Source: Mameliella sp. MMSF_3455
GTDB lineage: Bacteria; Pseudomonadota; Alphaproteobacteria; Rhodobacterales; Rhodobacteraceae
Reading direction: 5' to 3'
Assembly: GCF_030733205.1 (NCBI RefSeq)
Contig: NZ_JASHJL010000011.1
Location: 79,960 to 143,959, forward strand
Length of the DNA stretch: 64,000 nt
Positions within the stretch are counted from its first letter, which is position 1. The number at the start of each line of letters is the position of its first letter. Below are positions 1 to 7,680 of this stretch, piece by piece. The notes beneath the pieces were generated by a model that made no database searches, was not told where the DNA came from, and saw nothing but the letters and a program-made list of their open reading frames with translations. The position numbers and the translations under genes were made by a program.

Positions 1-562
1 GGCCGATCATCCATAACGGCTGCGCGTCCTGGACCCCGCGCGTTGCCAGCCGCGCGGTACCATAGCGCCGGGACGGGTCGCCAAGAACCTGCAAGAGCGC
101 ATAGCCCGCGTCATGGTCGATCTCGATCGGCAGGTGATGGACGGTAAAGGTCTGTGCCGCCGAAGGCTTGTCGCGATCGACAAATCCCATCACCAACGTC
201 GCCATCACGATACCTCCCTCAGAGGGGAAGCAAAGGTCGGAGGTCAGGACAAGATCCTCATCCAGCACGACGGCGGTACAGTGGCGCACCTTGTTGCCTT
301 GGCTGGAATAAAGCACGTCCAGCCGCCCGACGGACCGGGCGGCCATGCGCATCGGGGATGTCTCGGCAAAGATCGACAGCGGCGTATTGATGTTCCGCGT
401 ACCCGCGGCGCCAACCCGGACAGACCTTACCGGAACCGGCTGGAGAACCCGGCCAAACGCCAATGGGTCGCCATCGAACGGCTGCGCCTGCGATGCGGGC
501 ACCATCGGACCAAGGATCAAGATCGCTACGGCGAAGACACAAGCTACCGTTCTGAACATCAT
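1..562 (-). CDS. Secreted trypsin-like protein with degenerate active site (partial, runs off left edge)
   Basis: The reading frame opens with ATG at 562 and is still open at base 1, so about 187 N-terminal residues are visible and the C-terminus is missing. The first 26 or so residues form a signal peptide ending near ASQAQ, so the product is predicted to be periplasmic or secreted. The body resembles the trypsin-like fold: a strand with the motif HCTAVVLDEDLVLTSDLC corresponds to the catalytic-His region (usually LTAAHC or LTNHHC) but Leu replaces His. A later segment DAGYALLQV corresponds to the catalytic-Asp region (usually DYALLRL), with Gly in the Asp place. The Ser region lies outside the window. 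A related complete protein is at 49960-51087. I read it as a probable pseudoprotease; a functional protease is unlikely unless the alignment is shifted. Confidence 0.6.
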   Translation of the reverse strand, partial: MMFRTVACVFAVAILILGPMVPASQAQPFDGDPLAFGRVLQPVPVRSVRVGAAGTRNINTPLSIFAETSPMRMAARSVGRLDVLYSSQGNKVRHCTAVVLDEDLVLTSDLCFPSEGGIVMATLVMGFVDRDKPSAAQTFTVHHLPIEIDHDAGYALLQVLGDPSRRYGTARLATRGVQDAQPLWMIG

Positions 563-589
563 TGATCCGTAACACACTGACAAGAAAAT

Positions 590-605
590 GGTGTGACGTC
601 ACACC
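590..605. promoter_or_regulatory. Perfect 16-bp palindrome, candidate operator
   Basis: GGTGTGACGTCACACC is a perfect palindrome starting 28 bp upstream of the pseudoprotease ATG at 562 and lying between that gene and the end of rraB. It has no loop and no following T-run, so it is not a terminator. Its position fits an operator or activator site for the leftward gene. The core TGTGA/TCACA resembles CRP half sites, but the spacing is 2 instead of 6, so a CRP assignment is not supported. Confidence 0.4.
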
Positions 606-624
606 TCGGCCGTCAAGGCCCCGT

Positions 625-960
625 TCACTCCTCCGGGCAGTTCCAGCCCTCGTACCGCCAGCGCCATTCAGCGAGAGCCTTTTCAAGCTCGGCTGTATGC
701 GCGTCGAAATCTTCGCCCGCCACGGCGCATTCCTCGGCAAAGGCAAAGCCCCCGCCCTCTGTGCCGCAGAGCTTGAACCCCTTCATGGCCAGGAAATCCT
801 GGACAACGGTGGCGTTGATATCCCCTGCCGGGCTGGGCGTCGTGCGATGCACCACACGCCGCGCCACGGTGCCATCGTCGCCTCGTTCCGCAAGCTCCGC
901 CCTCAGCGCGTCGTTGCGCACCCGGTGAGGGGCCTTTCGCTTGCGGAACAGGCCGAACAT
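625..960 (-). CDS. rraB: RNase E inhibitor RraB family protein
   Basis: A 111-residue soluble protein that I assign to the RraB (regulator of ribonuclease activity B) family from its overall pattern: a basic N-terminus, a central region with the segment DGTVARRVVH, and a C-terminal FDAHTAELEKALAEW helix. RraB proteins bind RNase E and alter which RNAs it cuts. The ATG at 960 overlaps the purC stop codon (TGATG arrangement), so translation is probably coupled to purC. An in-frame TTG lies one codon upstream, but the ATG is preferred. Family assignment is by recall of the sequence type and is fairly but not fully secure. Confidence 0.65.
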   Translation of the reverse strand: MFGLFRKRKAPHRVRNDALRAELAERGDDGTVARRVVHRTTPSPAGDINATVVQDFLAMKGFKLCGTEGGGFAFAEECAVAGEDFDAHTAELEKALAEWRWRYEGWNCPEE

Positions 961-1721
961 CAATTGATGAGCTTGGGCTTCGCCATGTGGGTTGCGGATT
1001 TCGGCATGACCCCCAGGCGGCGGGCCACCTCAGTGTAGGCGTCCGCAAGGTTGCCCAGATCCTGCCGGAACACGTCCTTGTCCAGCTTCTGGCCGGTCTC
1101 GATGTCCCACAGACGGCAACTGTCGGGCGAGATCTCATCCGCCACGATCAGGCGCTGGTAATCGCCGTCGTAGACCCGGCCGACCTCGATCTTGAAGTCC
1201 ACCAGCCGAATGCCGACGCCGTACATCAGGCCCGACAGATAGTCGTTCACCCGCAACGCCAGGGCCACGATATCGTCCATGTCCTGCTGGCTGGCCCAGC
1301 CGAACGCCGCGATATGCTCCTCTGTCACCAGCGGATCGCCCAGCTTGTCGTCCTTGTAGCAGTATTCGACGATCGGACGCGGCAGCGCCGTGCCCTCTTC
1401 GATGCCAAGACGCTTGGACATCGACCCGGCGGCAAAATTGCGCACGATGATTTCCAGCGGCACGATCTCGCAGGCACGGACAAGTTGTTCGCGCATGTTC
1501 AGCCGCTTTAGGAAATGGGTCGGGACGCCGATACCGTTCAGCCCGGTCATGAAGAACTCGGACAGCCGGTTGTTCAGCACCCCCTTGCCTTCGATCACGT
1601 CCTTCTTCTCGGCGTTGAAAGCAGTGGCGTCATCCTTGAAGTATTGCACGATGGTGCCCGGTTCGGGGCCTTCATACAGGATCTTCGCCTTGCCTTCGTA
1701 GATTTTCTTGCGCCGTGCCAT
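960..1721 (-). CDS. purC: Phosphoribosylaminoimidazole-succinocarboxamide synthase
   Basis: A 253-residue SAICAR synthetase that joins aspartate to CAIR in de novo purine synthesis, using ATP, in the cytoplasm. The N-terminal motif [14 protein letters not shown] and later segments [27 protein letters not shown] and [10 protein letters not shown] are characteristic. The start at 1721 ([10 protein letters not shown]) matches the usual length; a further in-frame ATG at 1736 would add five residues. The rraB gene follows with overlapping stop and start codons, so the two form a small operon. The roughly 180 bp to the divergent gene at 1903 must hold both promoters. Confidence 0.95.
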   Translation of the reverse strand: MARRKKIYEGKAKILYEGPEPGTIVQYFKDDATAFNAEKKDVIEGKGVLNNRLSEFFMTGLNGIGVPTHFLKRLNMREQLVRACEIVPLEIIVRNFAAGSMSKRLGIEEGTALPRPIVEYCYKDDKLGDPLVTEEHIAAFGWASQQDMDDIVALALRVNDYLSGLMYGVGIRLVDFKIEVGRVYDGDYQRLIVADEISPDSCRLWDIETGQKLDKDVFRQDLGNLADAYTEVARRLGVMPKSATHMAKPKLIN

Positions 1722-1902
1722 CGGGGCCCTTTCCAAACGGATAGACCGCGCATGGAGAATCCGGGCGCGGTGGCGTTTTCCTTATATCAGGGGCCGGAAT
1801 GCTGCAAGCCACGCGCGGCCTGCGGCGCTTCTACCTCTTGCACCGCGCGTCCCGGAGCGGCATATCCGAAGGGAAAGCCATGTTGCCGAGGGAGCCCTGC
1901 TC

Positions 1903-2217
1903 ATGACCACCTTCGACGATCGCGAAAATGCGTTCGAGAACAAGTACGCCCACGACGAAGAGATGAAGTTCAAGGCCGAGGCGCGCGCCAACAAGCTTCT
2001 GGGCCTGTGGGCTGCCGAACTGCTGGGCAAGACCGGTCCCGACGCCGACGCCTATGCGGTCGAGGTCATCAAGGCTGACTTCGAAGAAGCCGGCCACGAG
2101 GACGTGGTGCGCAAGGTCGCGGCCGATCTGGGCGACAAGGCCACGGCAGACGAGATCCGCAACAAGCGCGCGGCCCTGCTGGTCATGGCCAAGGACCAGG
2201 TCATGAAAGAGGCCTGA
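1903..2217 (+). CDS. DUF1476 protein, F1-ATPase inhibitor zeta-type subunit
   Basis: A 104-residue, highly charged, helical protein starting MTTFDDRENAFE, a pattern typical of the DUF1476 family found throughout alphaproteobacteria. In Paracoccus denitrificans the family member is the zeta subunit, which binds F1-ATPase and blocks ATP hydrolysis. The N-terminal segment with the acidic and aromatic residues is the inhibitory region in that protein. The ATG at 1903 has a GAGGGAG ribosome site about 10 bases upstream, so I prefer it to in-frame starts further upstream. It is monocistronic: purC diverges upstream and a strong terminator follows 20 bases after the stop. No ATP synthase genes are in the window. 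Confidence 0.85.
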   Translation: MTTFDDRENAFENKYAHDEEMKFKAEARANKLLGLWAAELLGKTGPDADAYAVEVIKADFEEAGHEDVVRKVAADLGDKATADEIRNKRAALLVMAKDQVMKEA

Positions 2218-2237
2218 AGGCGCCTCTCGTACGAGCG

Positions 2238-2267
2238 AAAAGCCGGCCGCCCTGGCCGGCTTTTTTT
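2238..2267 (+). terminator. Rho-independent terminator after the DUF1476 gene
   Basis: An 8-bp stem AGCCGGCC/GGCCGGCT (2241-2248 with 2254-2261) with a 5-base loop is followed by a run of seven T. It closes the zeta-type gene and separates it from the gene starting at 2298. Confidence 0.9.
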
Positions 2268-2297
2268 GTGCCGTTTCCCCGTCACCGGAGCCATACA

Positions 2298-3020
2298 GTG
2301 AAACGCCTGTTCAACCTGTTCCGCCCGCGTTTTGCCTCGCCTCATGTCATGGCCGAGGGCAACCACGAGGAAAACCTGGCCGCCCATCCGTATGTGCAGA
2401 TCCGCCCGGTCGGAACCGTGGCAGAGCTTGACCTGCCGGTTTGGGTCGATATCGCCCCTGACCTGCCCAGCGAGACCACCTACGAACAGCTGCTATGGGA
2501 GGTCGAACCCTGCGGCGAATACCTCTACCATCTGTCCGGGGACTTTCCCCGCAATGAAAAGGGCCTCTTGCGACATGGATCCGCCTCGCTCAGTGCAGAG
2601 GTCCATGTCAGCTTTGAATCCGATGCCATTGATGTCGCCCGGCATGACCAAGCCCGCTATGCGGACCTGGCCCGCAGCGCGGCCTGCGACGAGTCTGACC
2701 TTTCTGCGCTGACCGTTCCCGAGGCGCAGGCCATTCTGGCGCAAGGCACCGGATTTGCCCTGCTGCGGCACGCCCCGGACTGGAGCCATGTGGAAGGGCG
2801 GGCATGGGTCGGACCGCTGGACAAGGTCCACCGTCGGGCGATTGTCCTAACGACCTGCCTGGTCTACAACGCCGCCCCACGTCCACGCATGACGATGATC
2901 CGAACGGCCTGCTCGCGCGAGGATCAGCAGGTGGGGGCCCTGACCCGCCACCACATGACCCTTGTCGATCGCTATCGCGCGATTGCCCCGCACCGGCTCA
3001 GCGGCGCGATCCGCATGTGA
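2298..3020 (+). CDS. Hypothetical protein, 240 residues
   Basis: I do not recognise this protein. It is a soluble-looking product of about 240 residues with a basic start (KRLFNLFRPRF), no signal peptide and no membrane span. An acidic middle portion contains WVDIAPDLPSETTYEQLLWEV. The GTG at 2298 is favoured because CGGAG lies seven bases upstream; an in-frame ATG at 2268 falls within the T-run of the preceding terminator and is unlikely. The frame keeps the high-GC third-position pattern of the neighbours throughout, which supports a real gene. The next gene begins about 107 bases downstream. Confidence 0.6.
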   Translation: MKRLFNLFRPRFASPHVMAEGNHEENLAAHPYVQIRPVGTVAELDLPVWVDIAPDLPSETTYEQLLWEVEPCGEYLYHLSGDFPRNEKGLLRHGSASLSAEVHVSFESDAIDVARHDQARYADLARSAACDESDLSALTVPEAQAILAQGTGFALLRHAPDWSHVEGRAWVGPLDKVHRRAIVLTTCLVYNAAPRPRMTMIRTACSREDQQVGALTRHHMTLVDRYRAIAPHRLSGAIRM

Positions 3021-3127
3021 CTTTCCGTTTCCGGCGCCGGGTCTCCGGATGCCTCGCCTGCTGTCGGCTGGACATTTCCGCGCCGCTCTGCACAGATGCG
3101 CGGCAGATACGGAACGGGACCTCCCAC

Positions 3128-3991
3128 ATGCACGACACGTTGCGCGGCTGCCTCTGGATGACAGGGGCCATCGCCTCTTTCACTGTCATGGCCATCGCAG
3201 GGCGCGCGGTCAGCCTCGATCTCGATACCTTCGAGATCATGCTCTACCGTTCGCTCATCGGCATCCTGATCGTGCTGGCCGTGGCCGGGATGGCGGGCAC
3301 CCTGTCCCACATCACGACGCGGAACATGCGCACCCACCTGTTGCGCAACGTCTTTCACTTCTCCGGGCAGAACCTCTGGTTCTTCTCGATCACCGCGATC
3401 CCCCTGGCGCAGGTCTTCGCGATCGAGTTCACCTCGCCCTTCTGGGTCATGCTGCTGAGCGCGCTGATCTTGGGCGAGCGGCTGACCCCGAACCGTGTGG
3501 GTGCGGCGATCCTCGGCTTCATCGGCATTCTCATCGTCACCCGCCCCTCGCCCGAGACCGCCCATATCGGCCAGCTGACCGCCGCGCTGGCCGCCGTCGG
3601 ATTTGCCGGATCGGCGGTCTTTACCCGCCTCCTGACCCGGACCGAGCGGATCACCTGCATCCTCTTCTGGTTGACCGTCATGCAGGCCGCCTTCGGCCTT
3701 GTCTGTGCAGGGATCGACGGCGACATCGCCGTGCCCGCCGCCAGCAGCCTGCCCTGGGTGGTGCTGATCGCCATTGCCGGACTGGTGGCCCACTTCTGCC
3801 TGACCACGGCGCTTTCGCTGGCGCCGGCAACGGTTGTCATGCCAATCGACTTTGCCCGGCTGCCGGTGATCGCGCTGGTCGGCATGCTGATCTACGCCGA
3901 GGCGCTGGACCCGCTGGTCCTGCTGGGCGCTCTGGTCATTTTTGGCGCCAACTACGGCAACATCTGGTTCGAAACGCGCAAGACACGCTAA
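3128..3991 (+). CDS. EamA/DMT family transporter
   Basis: A 287-residue integral membrane protein of the drug/metabolite transporter superfamily with two EamA repeats and about ten predicted spans. The first half contains FHFSGQNLWFFSITAIPLAQVFAIEF and the motif LGERLTPNRVGAAILGFIGILIV, the usual end of the first EamA domain; the second half contains the matching YAEALDPLVLLGALVIFGAN. Family members export metabolites, amino acids or nucleotides, but the substrate cannot be read from sequence. The ATG at 3128 gives the usual N-terminus. Two more EamA genes, at 5449 and 51604, are only distantly similar. Confidence 0.9.
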   Translation: MHDTLRGCLWMTGAIASFTVMAIAGRAVSLDLDTFEIMLYRSLIGILIVLAVAGMAGTLSHITTRNMRTHLLRNVFHFSGQNLWFFSITAIPLAQVFAIEFTSPFWVMLLSALILGERLTPNRVGAAILGFIGILIVTRPSPETAHIGQLTAALAAVGFAGSAVFTRLLTRTERITCILFWLTVMQAAFGLVCAGIDGDIAVPAASSLPWVVLIAIAGLVAHFCLTTALSLAPATVVMPIDFARLPVIALVGMLIYAEALDPLVLLGALVIFGANYGNIWFETRKTR

Positions 3992-4069
3992 ACAGGACCG
4001 TTTCGCGGACAATGGCGCCCGGATCCGAGGTGTTACAATTTCGTGACGTTGCGTTGCGGACACGGGTGA

Positions 4070-4092
4070 TGACGTATCGTCACAGATTGACC
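4070..4092 (+). promoter_or_regulatory. Inverted repeat next to a possible -35 element upstream of the FadL-type gene
   Basis: TGACG-TAT-CGTCA (4070-4082) is a perfect inverted repeat. It is followed four bases later by TTGACC (4087-4092), which with TAGCCT about 18 bases on could form the promoter of the gene at 4158. The position immediately upstream of a -35 box fits an operator or activator site. No known regulator motif is claimed. Confidence 0.35.
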
Positions 4093-4157
4093 GTTTCCTT
4101 ACCCCCTCAATAGCCTATCCACAGGAGACTTCCCACACTCGGGGATAGAGGGACAAA

Positions 4158-5327
4158 ATGAAAAAACGACTTATAGGGGTGGGCGCGCTGGCGCTGGCAC
4201 CGCTGGCGGCGCAGGCTGGTGGCATCGACCGTTCGGGCCAATCGATCGGCGTGATCTTCGAAGAAGGCACCTATGCCGAATTCAGCTTCGGCTCGGTTTC
4301 GCCGGACGTGTCCGGCACGCAGCTCGTCACCTTTCCCGCCTCACTGGGCGGCTCGACGGCGGGCAGCAAGTCCGGCGACATGACAAACAGCTACCTGCAA
4401 TTCGGCGCCGCGCTGAAACACGACTACAACGACAAGTTGTCGGTCGCCCTGATCTTTGAACAACCCTTCGGCGCCGACGTGGAATACGACACCGGCACCG
4501 GCTACTTCGCTTCCAGCGCCAGCGCCAAGCTGCAATCCGAAGGGCTGACAGCCGTCGCGCGGTACAAGTTCAACGAGAACTTCAGCGTGCATGGCGGCGT
4601 CCGCTACCAGCGCCTCACCGCCGAAGCCTTCATTCCCTACATCACGCTGCCCGCCGGGCCGCTGGCCGGCACGCCCTATAGCGCGGATACCGACCGTGAC
4701 GGCGGTTGGGGCTACCTGCTGGGGGCCGCCTACGAACGGCCCGACATCGCCCTGCGCGTCGCGCTGACCTACAACTCGGGAATCCAGCATGATCTGCCGA
4801 CGGTCGAAAGCTCGGCCATCGGCCTCGCCAACAGTTCGACCACCGGGATCAAGACGCCGCAATCGGTGAACCTGGAATTCCAGACCGGCATCGCCCAGGA
4901 CACGCTGCTTTTCGGTTCGGTCCGTTGGGTCGACTGGAGCGAATTCGAAATCCGTCCCACCGATTACGACGCCCTGACCGGCACGCTGGCCGGCGGCCCG
5001 GGCGTTGCGCTTGTCGCCTACGAGGATGACACGATCACCTACAACCTCGGCGTCGGTCGCCGCTTCAACGAGAACTGGACCGGCTCCGTCTCGGTCGGCT
5101 ATGAGCCCGCGAACAGCAATTTCGCCTCCAACCTCGGACCCACCAACGGCAACTGGAGCATCGGACTCGGCGCTGCCTATACCCAGGGCAAATACGAGAT
5201 TTCCGGCGGCGTGCGCTATGTCCGCATCGGCGACGCGGAAACCGAAGTCGGCCCCTTCTCGCCCGCGACCTCCTTTGACGACAACCATGCCATCGGCGTC
5301 GGCATGAAAATCGCGGTCAACTTCTGA
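4158..5327 (+). CDS. FadL/OMPP1 family outer membrane transport protein
   Basis: A 389-residue outer membrane beta-barrel. Residues 1-20 form a signal peptide (MKKRLIGVGALALAPLAAQA), and the mature protein shows alternating-residue strands, for example SVSVGYEPANSN and YEISGGVRYVRIG, ending in the terminal aromatic (KIAVNF) expected for BamA-dependent insertion. Family members such as FadL carry long-chain fatty acids or other hydrophobic compounds across the outer membrane. It is shorter than E. coli FadL (about 446 residues), as is common in this order. GAGGG lies just upstream of the ATG. It stands alone between two EamA transporters and ends at a strong terminator. Confidence 0.85.
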   Translation: MKKRLIGVGALALAPLAAQAGGIDRSGQSIGVIFEEGTYAEFSFGSVSPDVSGTQLVTFPASLGGSTAGSKSGDMTNSYLQFGAALKHDYNDKLSVALIFEQPFGADVEYDTGTGYFASSASAKLQSEGLTAVARYKFNENFSVHGGVRYQRLTAEAFIPYITLPAGPLAGTPYSADTDRDGGWGYLLGAAYERPDIALRVALTYNSGIQHDLPTVESSAIGLANSSTTGIKTPQSVNLEFQTGIAQDTLLFGSVRWVDWSEFEIRPTDYDALTGTLAGGPGVALVAYEDDTITYNLGVGRRFNENWTGSVSVGYEPANSNFASNLGPTNGNWSIGLGAAYTQGKYEISGGVRYVRIGDAETEVGPFSPATSFDDNHAIGVGMKIAVNF

Positions 5328-5351
5328 TCCTGCACCGCACCGAACGGTTTG

Positions 5352-5381
5352 ACCCGGGGCTGCCAGCGGCCCCGGGTTTTT
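5352..5381 (+). terminator. Rho-independent terminator after the FadL-type gene
   Basis: A 9-bp stem ACCCGGGGC/GCCCCGGGT (5352-5360 with 5369-5377), with an 8-base loop, runs into five T residues. It lies 25 bases after the stop codon. Confidence 0.9.
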
Positions 5382-5448
5382 CATCTGGCGCTGTCCAATG
5401 CGCAGGTTTCGGATCGCGCGGCGGGCCGTTCGGGACTAATCCGGTGAC

Positions 5449-6354
5449 ATGACACAGACCTCGCTATCCCCCCGCGCCTGGGCCGAACTGATCCTGCTGG
5501 GCCTGATCTGGGGCGGCTCCTTTCTGGCCATCCGCACCGCGCTGGACGAGATCGGGCCGCTGACCTCCGTCCTCTTTCGCACCGGCATCGCGGCGCTCGT
5601 GCTCTGGCCGGTGATCCTCTGGCGCGGGATCGCCCTGCCGCGCGGCTGGCGGACATGGCGCGCTCTGCTGGTCATGGGCGTGCTCAACAACGTGATCCCC
5701 TTCACCCTCATGGCCTGGGGGCAGTTGCACATTCCTTCCGGCCTGACCTCGATCCTCAACGCGACGACGGCAATCTTCGGGGTGCTGGTCGCCGCGGCGG
5801 TCTTTGCAGACGAGCGGCTGACCCCGCGCAAGGCACTGGGTGTCACGCTGGGTTTTGCCGGGGTCGTGACCGCGATCGGTCCGGCGGCGCTGCTGAGCCT
5901 CGATTTGACCTCGACCGCGCAACTGGCCGTGATCGCCGGGACGTTCTCCTACGCCTGTGCGGGGGCCTGGGCGCGCATCCACCTGCGCGGGCTGGCACCG
6001 CTGGCCGCCGCCGCCGGAATGCTGACCTCCTCGACGCTGGTCATGGCACCGCTGACCCTGATGACCGAAGGGATGCCCAGCCTCGCGCTGTCCCCGGCCA
6101 CCTGGATCGGCATCCTCTACTATGCGCTGATCGCCACCGCGCTGGCCTACCTGCTGTATTACCGCGTGCTGGCGATGGCGGGCGCGGGCAACCTGATGCT
6201 GGTCACGCTGCTGATCCCGCCCACGGCCATCGCGCTTGGCGCACTGGTGCGCGCCGAGGACCTGCACCCGGGCGCCTACGCGGGGCTGGCGCTGCTTGCC
6301 CTTGGCCTGTGCGTTCTGGACGGACGGCTGTTCCGGACGGCGGTCAGGGTTTGA
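5449..6354 (+). CDS. EamA/DMT family transporter
   Basis: A 301-residue inner membrane protein with about ten spans and two EamA domains. Diagnostic segments are LILLGLIWGGSFLAIRTAL at the first span, LNATTAIFGVLVAAAVFADERLTPRKALGVTLGFAGV closing the first repeat, and GILYYALIATALAYLLYYRVL in the second. This belongs to the RhaT/YdcZ-like branch of metabolite exporters; the substrate is unknown. It begins after the terminator at 5352-5381 and is followed 46 bases later by the P-loop gene, possibly in the same transcript. Confidence 0.9.
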   Translation: MTQTSLSPRAWAELILLGLIWGGSFLAIRTALDEIGPLTSVLFRTGIAALVLWPVILWRGIALPRGWRTWRALLVMGVLNNVIPFTLMAWGQLHIPSGLTSILNATTAIFGVLVAAAVFADERLTPRKALGVTLGFAGVVTAIGPAALLSLDLTSTAQLAVIAGTFSYACAGAWARIHLRGLAPLAAAAGMLTSSTLVMAPLTLMTEGMPSLALSPATWIGILYYALIATALAYLLYYRVLAMAGAGNLMLVTLLIPPTAIALGALVRAEDLHPGAYAGLALLALGLCVLDGRLFRTAVRV

Positions 6355-6400
6355 CGCGGGCGCATGGCCCGCGTAATCCATCCCAAACCGACGAAACGGG

Positions 6401-7273
6401 ATGCGATCCACGATGCTCTACCCCACTGCCCAGGCCTGGCGCGATGCGCCCCGCAAACGCGTTGTGCTTTATGCCATGTCGGGCCTTGGCAAGACCCATG
6501 TGTCGAACCTGCTGCGCGAGGAAGGCGGCTGGTTCCACTATTCCATAGATTACCGCATCGGCACCCGCTACATGGGCGAATACATCGCCGACAATGCCAA
6601 GCGGCACGCCATGCAGGTGCCTTTCCTGCGCAAGCTGCTGCTGACGGATTCGATCTACATCGGCTCCAACATCTCCTTCGACAACCTCACGCCTGTCTCG
6701 ACCTACCTCGGCAAGCCCGGCAGCCCCGAGCTTGGCGGCCTGACGATGGACACGTACCGCCTGCGCCAGTCGCAATTCGAACGCGCCGAACGCCAGGCCC
6801 TGCTGGACACCGAGTATTTCATCTGGCGGGCCGAGGATCTCTACGGCTACCCGCATTTCATCTGCGACACCGGCGGCAGCATCTGCGAATGGGTCGACCC
6901 CGCGGACCCCGAGGACGAGATCCTGACCGCGCTCAGCCAGCAGGCCCTGATGGTCTGGATCAAGGGCAGCGAGGCCCATACCGAGGAACTGATCCGCCGG
7001 TTCGACCGCGCGCCCAAGCCGATGGCCTACCAGCCAGCCTTTCTCGAGGACGCCTGGGCCCGCTACCTGGATGAATTCGACCTGACCGAACAGCAGGTCG
7101 ACCCCGACACCTTCATCCGCTGGACCTATGCCCAGGCCCTGGCCCACCGCCAGCCTCTGTACGAGGCGATGGCCGAGAACTGGGGCGTGACGGTCGAGGC
7201 CACGGATATGGCGCAGGTGCGCGACCAGGCCGATTTCATCGAACTGATCGCCGCCGCCCTGCCACGGGGCTGA
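6401..7273 (+). CDS. P-loop ATPase-like protein
   Basis: A 290-residue cytoplasmic protein with a Walker A motif near the N-terminus (VVLYAMSGLGKTHVS, about residues 21-35). It fits the AxxxxGK(S/T) pattern and is preceded by the usual beta strand. A possible Walker B-type strand is HFICDTGGSICEW around residues 152-164. The rest is rich in Tyr, Trp and acidic residues and contains no domain I can name. I recognise it as an uncharacterised ATPase type common in roseobacters. ATG codons at 6401 and 6413 are both possible; neither has a convincing ribosome site. It ends 407 bases before metA. Confidence 0.7.
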   Translation: MRSTMLYPTAQAWRDAPRKRVVLYAMSGLGKTHVSNLLREEGGWFHYSIDYRIGTRYMGEYIADNAKRHAMQVPFLRKLLLTDSIYIGSNISFDNLTPVSTYLGKPGSPELGGLTMDTYRLRQSQFERAERQALLDTEYFIWRAEDLYGYPHFICDTGGSICEWVDPADPEDEILTALSQQALMVWIKGSEAHTEELIRRFDRAPKPMAYQPAFLEDAWARYLDEFDLTEQQVDPDTFIRWTYAQALAHRQPLYEAMAENWGVTVEATDMAQVRDQADFIELIAAALPRG

Positions 7274-7680
7274 TGCGCGGCACCTGAACCGGTCGCTGCA
7301 CAAGAATTGGACGCCCCCGGCAATATCTCTGCCTGAAACGCCGGGGAATGTTGCTCGGCATGATCCCGACACATAGTGTCGGGCGCATATGCGAACATCC
7401 TGGTTCACATTCGGAAAGACCGGCGGACAAACCGGGGCCCGGCCCCATCGGCGCGCCGGTGCCCGCGGAGGCGGACCGGCAATCCGGGCAGGCACGCATG
7501 TCTCCGGCACAAGGCCGCCCTGACGGTTCCCGTACCCCCGCCTCATCCCCGGTTTTCACCGCTGCCCCGGCTCCGCCCCGGCCATTTGGCCCGGATCCGT
7601 GCGGGCGGCCCGTTTCTCCCGCTTGCCCCATGACAGCCGATCCCCTATCTAGGCCTCCGCGCCGTGAAAGGACCCGACCG
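7274..7680 (+). other. Long intergenic/leader region upstream of metA
   Basis: No credible gene is seen in these 407 bases. They hold a perfect 8-bp inverted repeat, an adjacent 10-bp palindrome (7365-7393) and a long GC-rich stretch with several possible hairpins such as GGGGCCCGGCCCC near 7435-7446. I looked for SAM-II, SAM-V and SAM/SAH riboswitch consensus stretches and did not find them. Control of metA probably acts through this interval. Confidence 0.5.
7365..7393. promoter_or_regulatory. Two adjacent palindromes upstream of metA
   Basis: CCCGACAC-ATA-GTGTCGGG (7365-7383) is a perfect 8-bp inverted repeat with a 3-base centre. It is followed at once by the perfect 10-bp palindrome CGCATATGCG (7384-7393). 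The pair lies about 290 bp before the metA start. Without a T-run it is not a terminator, so a transcription-factor site is the more likely reading. Confidence 0.4.

Noticed and set aside
7274..7680. SAM-type riboswitch upstream of metA
   Set aside because: I looked for the conserved stretches of SAM-II, SAM-V and SAM/SAH RNAs and found none; only palindromic DNA sites stand out.
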